This document shows, in pieces, positions 1-6,732 of a DNA stretch of 64,000 nt. The stretch is from DASQPA01 sp963757335 (GTDB taxonomy: Bacteria; Acidobacteriota; Thermoanaerobaculia; Multivoradales; UBA5704), in contig CAVWRJ010000013.1 in NCBI GenBank assembly GCA_963757335.1, forward strand, positions 124,001-188,000. The letters run 5' to 3'. Within the stretch, counting starts at the first letter, position 1. Each line of letters starts with the position of its first letter. The notes under the pieces were generated by a model. That model ran no database searches, was not told the origin of the DNA, and saw nothing but the letters and a program-made list of their open reading frames with translations. The position numbers and the translations under genes were made by a program.

Positions 1-1
1 C

Positions 2-2116
2 ATCAACTCCGCCGGCACCGTCCTTAAGATGCGCTCCTACAAGTCGACCAACAACGGCGCCACCTGGACCTTCGACAACACCTTCTCGGGCACCCAGACG
101 GCGACCGATAAGCAGATGATCTGGGTCGACCACAGCACGACCTCGACCTTCAAGGACAACCTCTACGCCATCTGGCACAACAACAACCCGGTCTACATGA
201 ACCGGCGGACCGGGCCCGGCGGCGCCTGGCAGTCGCCGATCCAGGTGAGCGGCGCGGAGACGACCGGCACCGGCATCGGCGCCGACGTCAAGACCAACAG
301 CGCGGGCGATGTCTTCGGCGTCTGGCCCGACACCGGCAGCCTGGGAATCTACGTCGTCAAGTCGACCAACGGCGGCGTTTCCTACGGAACGCCGACCCGC
401 ATCGCCACCACTTTCGGCTCCTTCAACCTCTCCACTCCCTCGATGGCGAGCCGGATTCCCCTGATCTACGTCTCGGCCGGCACCAACAAGAGCGGGACCA
501 AGAACAACGTCTATGTCACCTGGATGGATCTGACCGGGGCTTCCGGCTGCACGACGACGGCGAACGCCCCCGGCACCAACACCGCCTCCACCTGCAAGAC
601 GCGCATCTGGTTCGCGCGCTCGACCGACGGCGGGACCACCTGGGGAACGCCGGTGATGATCAACAACCAGGCGTCCAAAAACGATCAGTTCGCCCAGTGG
701 CTGGCCGTCGATCCCAACAGCGGCAAGCTGGCGATCATCTATTACGACACGGTGAACGATCCCGCCCGCTTGAAGACCAACGTCTTCTACCAGTCCTCGA
801 CCGACGACGGCACGACCTGGAGCGCGCCGTTCCAGGTGACGACGGCGCAGACCGACGAGACCTCCGCCGGGGCCGACTCCGGCAACCAGTACGGCGACTA
901 CAACGCCCTCTCGGGCATCGCCGGCACCTTCTTCCCCACCTGGACCGACCGCCGGGCCGGCGCCAGCGAGGAGATCTGGACCGCGGCGATCCTCGACAGC
1001 ACCGGCGGCACCCCCGCCTTCACGCTCGCGGCCTCGCCGACCGCGGTCTCGGTCGCGCAGGGTTCTTCCGGCAGCTCGACGATCTCGACCACCGTCTCCG
1101 GCGGCTTCAACTCCGCGATCGCGCTCTCGGCCGCCGGCCAGCCCGCCGGCGTCACCGTCTCCTTCAGCCCCACCTCGATCGCCGCGCCCGGCTCCGGCAG
1201 CTCGACGATGACGATCAACGTCGCCTCTGGCACCACCGCGGGGACCTCGACGATCACCGTCACCGGCACCGGCGGCGGCATCACCCACACCGCCACGGTC
1301 ACCCTGACCGTCACCGCCACCGGAACCCCCGCCTTCACGATCTCGGCCTCGCCCAGCGCGGTTTCGATCGCCAAGGGGGCCGCGGGCAGCTCGACGATCT
1401 CGACGACGATCTCCGGCGGCTTCAACTCCGCGATCGCGCTCTCGGCCTCCGGCCAGCCGTCCGGCGTGACGGTCTCTTTGAGCCCCACCTCGATCGCCGC
1501 GCCGGGCTCCGGCAGCTCGACGATGACGATCAACGTGGCCTCGACCGCCACCGCGGGGACCTCGACGATCACCGTCACCGGCACCGGCGGCGGCATCACC
1601 CACACCGCCACGGTCACCCTCACGGTCACCGGCGGCACGGTGACGCAGCTCCTCGGCAACCCCGGCTTCGAGAACGGCTCGAGCTCTCCGGCGCCCTGGA
1701 CGGTCACCTCCGGCGTCATCGACAGCTCGACGGGAGAGGCGGCGCATTCCGGAACCTGGAAGGCGTGGATGAACGGTTACGGCACGACCCACACCGACAG
1801 CATCCTCCAGACGGTGACGATCCCGTCGACCGTCACCACCGCGACCCTCGCCTTCTGGCTCCACATCGACACCGCCGAGACCACCACGACGACCGCCTTC
1901 GACACCCTGAAGGTGCAGATCCGCAACACCTCGGGCACCGTGCTCTCGACTCTCGCCACCTACTCCAACTTGAACAAGAACACGGGCTACGCACAAAAGA
2001 CCTTCGACGTGTCGTCCTTCAAGGGGCAGACCGTCCAGGTCTTCCTGGTCGGCACGGAGGACACTTCGCTCCAGACCTCCTTCGTCGTCGACGACTTCAC
2101 CTTGAACGTCCAGTAG
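2..2116 (+). CDS. Sialidase-like BNR repeat exoprotein with two Ig-like repeats (5-prime truncated)
   Basis: The reading frame is open from the first bases of the window, so the gene starts outside it and the first internal Met (29) is probably not the start. The N-terminal part has Asp-box-like motifs (STNNGATW, STDGGTTW, STDDGTTW) typical of sialidase/BNR beta-propellers. Two nearly identical ~105-residue Thr/Ser/Gly-rich Ig-like units follow (DNA 1012-1632), then a C-terminal jelly-roll-like segment opening with NPGFENG, as in carbohydrate-binding modules. The protein is probably secreted and binds or degrades glycans. No catalytic residues can be assigned because the N-terminus is missing. 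A strong hairpin terminator follows the stop. Confidence 0.75.
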   Translation: MNSAGTVLKMRSYKSTNNGATWTFDNTFSGTQTATDKQMIWVDHSTTSTFKDNLYAIWHNNNPVYMNRRTGPGGAWQSPIQVSGAETTGTGIGADVKTNSAGDVFGVWPDTGSLGIYVVKSTNGGVSYGTPTRIATTFGSFNLSTPSMASRIPLIYVSAGTNKSGTKNNVYVTWMDLTGASGCTTTANAPGTNTASTCKTRIWFARSTDGGTTWGTPVMINNQASKNDQFAQWLAVDPNSGKLAIIYYDTVNDPARLKTNVFYQSSTDDGTTWSAPFQVTTAQTDETSAGADSGNQYGDYNALSGIAGTFFPTWTDRRAGASEEIWTAAILDSTGGTPAFTLAASPTAVSVAQGSSGSSTISTTVSGGFNSAIALSAAGQPAGVTVSFSPTSIAAPGSGSSTMTINVASGTTAGTSTITVTGTGGGITHTATVTLTVTATGTPAFTISASPSAVSIAKGAAGSSTISTTISGGFNSAIALSASGQPSGVTVSLSPTSIAAPGSGSSTMTINVASTATAGTSTITVTGTGGGITHTATVTLTVTGGTVTQLLGNPGFENGSSSPAPWTVTSGVIDSSTGEAAHSGTWKAWMNGYGTTHTDSILQTVTIPSTVTTATLAFWLHIDTAETTTTTAFDTLKVQIRNTSGTVLSTLATYSNLNKNTGYAQKTFDVSSFKGQTVQVFLVGTEDTSLQTSFVVDDFTLNVQ
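1012..1632 (+). repeat. Tandem in-frame 315-bp Ig-like domain repeat
   Basis: Two consecutive units (1012-1326 and 1327-1632) encode almost the same sequence, each starting with Pro-Ala-Phe-Thr and ending in a run of Thr/Val strands. The near identity at DNA level points to recent duplication or gene conversion of a spacer domain. Confidence 0.85.
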
Positions 2117-2146
2117 TACCAGTAGTAAAGGTTGCTTGCAGAAGGG

Positions 2147-2174
2147 AAGCCCCGGCACCCGCCGGGGCTTTTTT
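2147..2174 (+). terminator. Rho-independent terminator
   Basis: A perfect 10-bp stem (AAGCCCCGGC / GCCGGGGCTT) with an ACCC loop runs directly into a T tract, 30 bp after the stop of the BNR protein gene. Confidence 0.85.
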
Positions 2175-2298
2175 CTTGCCTGCCTGGCAGGCGGGTCGAC
2201 TCCGCTAGAAAGCCGGGGTGGAGCGCTCGCGCGGACTTTTCGCACCTTTGAAGGTAGAAGCCGGCACCCATGAATGAGAAAAGAAGGAGAATTCCCGC

Positions 2299-2610
2299 AT
2301 GCGAAAAGCCCTGCTCGCTCTCACTCTGCTCCTCGCTCTCGCCGCCCTGGTTCCCAACACCTTTGCCGCGGAGGCTCCGGCCGCAGGTCCCGCTCTCGCG
2401 GCATCTCACACGGCTCCCAACCTCGCCTCCCCGGCGGTCTCCCCATCGCAGCCCGATGCGGACTTTACCCTCTGGCTCACGGCGCAACCGGGCCAGGGCA
2501 CGCAGAATCCTTTGATTCTTTGTAACCAATGCGTATGCAGCTCCAGGATTTGCTGCGACAAGGGGGACGGCATCCATTGTTACTGCGGCTCGATCAAATT
2601 CGGCTGCTGA
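2299..2610 (+). CDS. Small exported Cys-rich protein, unknown function
   Basis: The start is supported by AAGGAG about 10 bp upstream. The 103-residue product has a clear signal peptide (Met-Arg-Lys, then a Leu/Ala core to about residue 24), a Pro/Ala-rich linker, and a last ~29 residues with eight Cys (CNQC, VC, ICC, HCYC, terminal GC). This looks like a disulfide-knotted or modified secreted peptide. The Cys-rich tail is visibly less GC-rich than the N-terminus. I do not recognise a family. Alternatives are a RiPP-like precursor, a metal-binding peptide or a small secreted toxin. No maturation gene is adjacent. Confidence 0.65.
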   Translation: MRKALLALTLLLALAALVPNTFAAEAPAAGPALAASHTAPNLASPAVSPSQPDADFTLWLTAQPGQGTQNPLILCNQCVCSSRICCDKGDGIHCYCGSIKFGC

Positions 2611-2667
2611 GCTGACGGAAGGTCGAGGCGTGGCGCGGACGGTGAACGCGGGCCGCTTCCGGCCCGG

Positions 2668-3101
2668 TCACCGCGCCCGCCGGAGATAGAGCCGCGGGTA
2701 GCCCCACCACTCGATCTTCAACTCGACCCTCTCGCCGCGGCGGAGGGGAAAGAGCGCGGCGGGGAGCGCGATCGTGCCGTCGGGCTCGACCGCGGTCAGT
2801 GGACGGGAGAGGAACCGCGCGAGGAAGCTCCAGCGAACCGCTGGCGAGACGGCCGGCCCGCCCTCTGCGAGGGCTCCGTGGTAGGTCTCGAGCCAGGCCT
2901 CGGCCGCGTCGCCTTCGAGAGCGAGGAGGTCGCCGGGCGCGAGGCGGAAGGCGAGGAGAACCTCGGGGGAAGCGACAGCTTCCCCTCGCCGGTCCCCCAA
3001 GCGTCGAAGCGTACCGCCGGCTCGGGCTCGCTCCCCTCGTCTTCGTCGGCGGGAATCCCCAGGAGGACCCAATTGAGGTCCAGGCCGGGAGGGCGCTTCA
3101 C
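2668..3101 (-). CDS. AbrB/MraZ-like small protein, frame broken
   Basis: The gene starts with GTG at 3101, overlapping the upstream stop (GTGA). The N-terminal frame (MKRPPGLDLNWVLLG...) reads well to about 2985, after which the protein-like signal jumps to another frame (SPEVLLAFRLAPGDLLALEG... to RLYLRRAR at 2668). One indel near 2950-3010 would join them. The C-terminal ~45 residues (AVEPDGTIALPAALFPLRRG) resemble a swapped-hairpin AbrB/MraZ-type DNA-binding fold, suggesting a small regulator or antitoxin-like protein. Function is unknown. Either a sequencing indel or real decay is possible. Confidence 0.5.
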
Positions 3102-3397
3102 GCCGGCTTTCCCGGGTCGACCGGGTCGAGCGCGCTGGCCGGGCGGTAGAGCGATGCGGTTTCGAGGTCGCCGATCGCCGGCCCCAGGCAGTCGGTCACC
3201 ACGCAGTCGATGGTCGAGCGCAGCTCGGCCGCGATGTCCGGGGCGTCGTCGAGGTCCGCGGCGGAACGGGCGGTCTCTCGCGCTGCCGGCAGCGTGGTGG
3301 CGATCTTCTTCAACCGGTACCGCAGGCCCGCCAGCTGCCGGGCCACCTCCGCGGTCTCTTCCTGGGCCGCGACTTCCTCTTCCGTGGGCTTCTTCAT
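3098..3397 (-). CDS. Hypothetical 99-residue helical protein
   Basis: ATG at 3397 is preceded by GGAGGGAGAGA, a strong ribosome-binding site. The product is acidic and helical (MKKPTEEEVAAQEETAEVAR...) with two Cys near residues 65 and 70, and has no signal peptide. It overlaps the following AbrB-like gene by 4 bp, so the two are translationally coupled and probably act together. It is transcribed divergently from the XRE-TPR regulator at 3555. I recognise no family; an antitoxin-like or regulatory pair is possible but unproven. Confidence 0.6.
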   Translation of the reverse strand: MKKPTEEEVAAQEETAEVARQLAGLRYRLKKIATTLPAARETARSAADLDDAPDIAAELRSTIDCVVTDCLGPAIGDLETASLYRPASALDPVDPGKPA

Positions 3398-3554
3398 TCT
3401 CTCTCCCTCCTGTCGAGCGGGAGAGTAGATCGTGGACGGCTCTGCGTAGCGTATGCGAGACAAAAGCGATACCATTCCGGCGCAGACACTACTTTTGCCG
3501 GAGCGCACGCCGTCGGGCGGAGCGCCCTCCAGGGACAAGGAGCGAGGAGAAGCG

Positions 3555-5018
3555 ATGGTCGACGAGCGGCCGGCGCGAGGCCAGGCTTTGGCAATTCTGA
3601 GGGGTCTCCGCGCCTGGAGCCAGCAGGAGCTGGCCGAGGCCGCCGGTCTCACCCGGGCGACCATCGGCGGCTACGAGCAGGGCACCCATGCCCTCACCCC
3701 CCGCAAGCTCTGGGAGCTCGCGAGGGTGATGGGCCACTCGAAGGAGAAAGTCCGCGACGTGCTCCGGCTGTTCGGCTCCCCTGCCGTCGCGAGCGAGCGC
3801 TGGGTGGGGCCGGTGCGCTTCACCGCGGCCGAGGAACGCGCCCTCCGGGACTTCGGCGACCAGGAGAGCCGCCGGACGGGCTTCACCCTTCGTAAGCTGC
3901 TCCGCCAGGCGAGAGTCCAGGAAGCGACCCACCAGGACCGCAAGGTGGCGCGGGAACTGTGGGTCAATCTCCGCGCGGAACGCCGGCTGCGCAAGGCGAT
4001 CCAGGAAAAGCCGGAGTACCAGACCTGGGCGATCTCGGAGCTTCTCTGCGAGGAGAGCATCCAGGCTGCCCCGAGCCGGCCCGACCGGGCGTTGGAACTG
4101 GCCGAGGCGGCCGTGCTGGCGGCTGAGCTGGCTCCGGGCGAGGAGAGGTGGCGACTGCGGGTTCTGGGCTACGCGCAGGCTCATCTTGGAAATGCTTGGA
4201 GAGTCATCGGAGAAATGCTACTGGCTGATGAAGCCTTTAGGCACTCCAAAGCCAAGTGGAGGGCTGGAGAAGCGGGGGACCAAGCGCGTCTGCTGAACGA
4301 GGGGCGAGTGTTCGGGCTAGAGGCCTCACTCCGCAGAGAACAAGATCGGCCGCAGGAGGCGCTCGTATTACTGGAGGAAGGGCTGGAAGTTAGCAATGCA
4401 AAGGAAAGGAGCTACCTGCTAATCAGTAAGGCGAAGGCACTTGCCGCAGCTCGGAACTATGAAGAAGCCCTCGCCGAGCTTCGGACCGCATCGCAATGCA
4501 TTGAAAAGAATAAACCTCACCTCGCATCCAATCTTCGATTTGAACTAGCCGTCAGCCTTTGTAATCTGGGACGGTTTACAGAAGCGGCTCGGCTACTCCC
4601 GGAACTCCAAAGACTCTCCCTCCAGAAGGGTCAACAAATCTTTTGTCTGAGAATGAAATGGCTGGAGGGGAAGGTGAGCGCTGGAATTGGAAGCGCTGAG
4701 CAGGCAGTAGCGATCCTCTCGATGGTGAGGGAGGAGTTTACTACGCTTGGCATGCTGTACGACGCAGCCCTCGTATCGATGGAACTCGCTGAGGTATTGT
4801 TACAGCTTAAGAGAATTGCTCAAGTCAAGATGCTCGTGCGGCAGATGGCGCCAATCTTTGTGAGCCAGAAAATTCCCGAGAAGGCTCTTCAAGCGCTTCT
4901 CTTGTTTCGTAGAGCTGCCGAGACGGAAGCAGTCACCGTGCGGCTTGTTCGGAGTATCGGTGAATATCTGCGGCGGGCGTGGGGACGGCCAGAATTGGAA
5001 TATTCGCCACTGAATTGA
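3555..5018 (+). CDS. XRE-family HTH regulator with TPR-like sensor domain
   Basis: The start was set at ATG 3555, with GGAG about 10 bp upstream; the open frame extends further but without an RBS. Residues ~10-70 form a lambda-repressor-type HTH (LRAWSQQELAEAAGLTRATI). The remaining ~400 residues are helical repeats with TPR character (AEAAVLAAELAPG, LGNAWRVIGEMLLADEAF, ALVLLEEGLEVS). This is the architecture of RRNPP-like peptide-responsive regulators, in which the TPR array binds a small peptide. A small exported peptide gene lies convergently just downstream (5071-5328). Base composition shifts: the part after about 4180 is clearly less GC-rich than the HTH part, suggesting a mosaic gene. 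Pairing with the peptide is inference. Confidence 0.75.
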   Translation: MVDERPARGQALAILRGLRAWSQQELAEAAGLTRATIGGYEQGTHALTPRKLWELARVMGHSKEKVRDVLRLFGSPAVASERWVGPVRFTAAEERALRDFGDQESRRTGFTLRKLLRQARVQEATHQDRKVARELWVNLRAERRLRKAIQEKPEYQTWAISELLCEESIQAAPSRPDRALELAEAAVLAAELAPGEERWRLRVLGYAQAHLGNAWRVIGEMLLADEAFRHSKAKWRAGEAGDQARLLNEGRVFGLEASLRREQDRPQEALVLLEEGLEVSNAKERSYLLISKAKALAAARNYEEALAELRTASQCIEKNKPHLASNLRFELAVSLCNLGRFTEAARLLPELQRLSLQKGQQIFCLRMKWLEGKVSAGIGSAEQAVAILSMVREEFTTLGMLYDAALVSMELAEVLLQLKRIAQVKMLVRQMAPIFVSQKIPEKALQALLLFRRAAETEAVTVRLVRSIGEYLRRAWGRPELEYSPLN

Positions 5019-5070
5019 GACGGGCCGCAGCTCCAATCAGCCTGCGACCCGGCGAGGGACTGACCTGAGC

Positions 5071-5328
5071 TTAGTGGGAGCAGGTGGTTCCGTACGGATC
5101 AAGTCCGCAGCCATTGTCAGGCGTTGGCAGCGGAGGCTTGCCTACCTCTCTCAACAGTCGAGTCAATGTCTTCCAAAAATCCGGCAGAACACTTTGAGGG
5201 GCTTTCACAGAGGAGGCCGTGGGCCGTGGCGTCGTCGTACTGCGCCGCGCCTCCAGCGAAAAGACTGTAGAAGTCGAGAGGGCGGCGACCACGAGGATAG
5301 CGCTCAACAACCGGGGGGCGCGGGGCAT
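5071..5328 (-). CDS. Small exported peptide (85 aa), candidate signalling partner of the XRE-TPR regulator
   Basis: ATG at 5328 has GAAGGAG nine bases upstream. The product opens with a short basic stretch and a hydrophobic segment (RLLSAILVVAALSTSTVFSL), consistent with a signal peptide cleaved near residue 26. A Ser/Thr/Pro-rich linker follows, ending in a short tail with two Cys (NGCGLDPYGTTCSH). Its gene converges on the XRE-TPR regulator 52 bp away. Such regulator/peptide pairs recall RRNPP quorum sensing, but no mature pheromone can be named. It could equally be an unrelated secreted miniprotein. Confidence 0.6.
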   Translation of the reverse strand: MPRAPRLLSAILVVAALSTSTVFSLEARRSTTTPRPTASSVKAPQSVLPDFWKTLTRLLREVGKPPLPTPDNGCGLDPYGTTCSH

Positions 5329-5509
5329 TCGGGCTCCTTCGCAGAGGCTCGGCCAGGACGCCTTCATGGCGCGCCAGCGGCCTCCTGCCGGGTAGATGCC
5401 ACAAGCCTACAATGGAATGTACGGTTTGGCCGGAATGATTCCGCCGGAGAGGGTCAAAGCGTAGCGGCACGGCAAGATCGAGTATGAGGAACGACGGGAG
5501 GCGCTGGCC

Positions 5510-5950
5510 ATGGCCGAGGACGACGAGGACAAGGAAGAGCGAGAGGGTTCCCTCTCCTGGGGGCGGATGGTCGAGGTGATGAGGACGTTGCGGCAGTGGA
5601 AGCAGTCGGAGCTCGCCGAGGCGGCGGGGATCTCCAATACTTCCCTCTCCGACTACGAGAGGGAGAAGGTGGACCCGCCCGACGACGTCCGGGCCCGGAT
5701 CGAGGAGGCGCTCGGAGTGGGCGACTGGCCGGGCGGCGCGCAGGGGGAGCTCGGCTGGCTGCTCACCGTGGCGGAGGGCGGGCGGGTGGCGCCCGAGGTG
5801 AGCCGATTCCTCAAGCACGCGGCGGCAGGAGTGACCGTGAGCACCGAGACCGCCCTCCGAGCCGGCCTGGAGAAGCTGCGCCGGGCGAGAGAGAAAGCCC
5901 TGGCCCAAGAGATCAAGCCGGGGGAGACGCGACCGCCCTCTACAGAGTAA
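5510..5950 (+). CDS. XRE-family HTH transcriptional regulator
   Basis: ATG at 5510 follows GGGAGG at a suitable distance. After an acidic N-terminus the 146-residue protein carries a Cro/C1-type HTH at residues ~18-70 (RTLRQWKQSELAEAAGISNT, then SLSDYEREK). A helical C-terminal ~75 residues has no recognised ligand domain. It resembles the HTH of the larger regulator at 3555 and may control the same region or the adjacent exported peptide. A long repeat-filled gap follows, so it is probably monocistronic. Confidence 0.75.
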   Translation: MAEDDEDKEEREGSLSWGRMVEVMRTLRQWKQSELAEAAGISNTSLSDYEREKVDPPDDVRARIEEALGVGDWPGGAQGELGWLLTVAEGGRVAPEVSRFLKHAAAGVTVSTETALRAGLEKLRRAREKALAQEIKPGETRPPSTE

Positions 5951-6073
5951 GGGTCGATTCAGGGGGAAAGCGTGACAGGCCCCCGAAAGATTCTTTCTTC
6001 CTGCTCCCACAGCCCCGCCACCCCCAGGGGAGCTCCTCCCAGGACCGGGATGGCGAATTCGGCACTGAAATAG

Positions 6074-6319
6074 CGATCCCAGAGCTTCGCGAAATTATCC
6101 AGGTACTGGGATAGCCATCCCAGGCCTCGGCTTAGCATTCCCGGTGCTGAGCTGGCGATCCTAGGGCTTGGCGAAGCTATCCGGGTGCTGGGATAGCCAT
6201 CCCAGGCGTTGGCGAAGCTATCCCGGGGCTGGGATAACGATCCCAGAGGTCGGTGAAGCTATCCGGGAGTTGGGATAACGATCCCGGCGCTGGCGAAGCT
6301 ATCCGGGGGTTGGGTTTGG
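6074..6319. repeat. Six-copy 41-bp tandem repeat array
   Basis: Six degenerate units begin at about 6074, 6115, 6156, 6197, 6238 and 6279. Each contains CGATCCCAG..., GCGAAGCTATCC and CTGGGATA, so every unit holds two ~20-bp half-units and GGGATA/ATCCC inverted elements. The array fills the gap after the XRE gene. There is no coding signal and no spacer-like variable segment, so it is not CRISPR. Repeated protein-binding sites or a structured RNA are possible. Confidence 0.75.
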
Positions 6320-6441
6320 TGAACGACTCAAGCAAGGCTGCGGGATAGTCATAGACGCTGGCATCGCCCCGGTGGCCTACGGGGGCGAGCACCGGACTCC
6401 GTCAAAGTCGGGAGCTTCTAGGGGGAGGGATTCCGACTGAA

Positions 6442-6635
6442 GCCCCGAAGGGGCGCAGGCGTGTAGCCTGGGGCGCCAGCCCCAGGTTTGAGATCTCCTT
6501 TAGAATCAACGAGCCCCGAAGGGGCGACGGCGTTCGAGCCGCGGACTGCCGTCGCCCCTTCGGGGCTCTGACGGTCCTTTCCTCTCCCTACCTGGGGCTC
6601 TCGCCCCAGGCTACACGCCTGCGCCCCTTCGGGGC
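6442..6635. repeat. Nested palindromic REP-like element
   Basis: The outer arms are inverted copies: 6442-6487 (GCCCCGAAGGGGCGCAGGCG...) and 6590-6635 (its near-complement). A second palindrome nests inside them (6511-6531 against 6548-6568). Each arm starts with the self-complementary GCCCCGAAGGGGC. It looks like a non-autonomous dispersed repeat (REP/BIME type). No transposase is in the window. Confidence 0.75.
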
Positions 6636-6732
6636 GGTTTTCCGGCGCAACTCGATCCCGACACAGCTTTCTGAGGATGACTTTGACGGGGACCTGTGCG
6701 CCCCCGCCCTCGCGCTGGCGGCGCCCGGTCCA

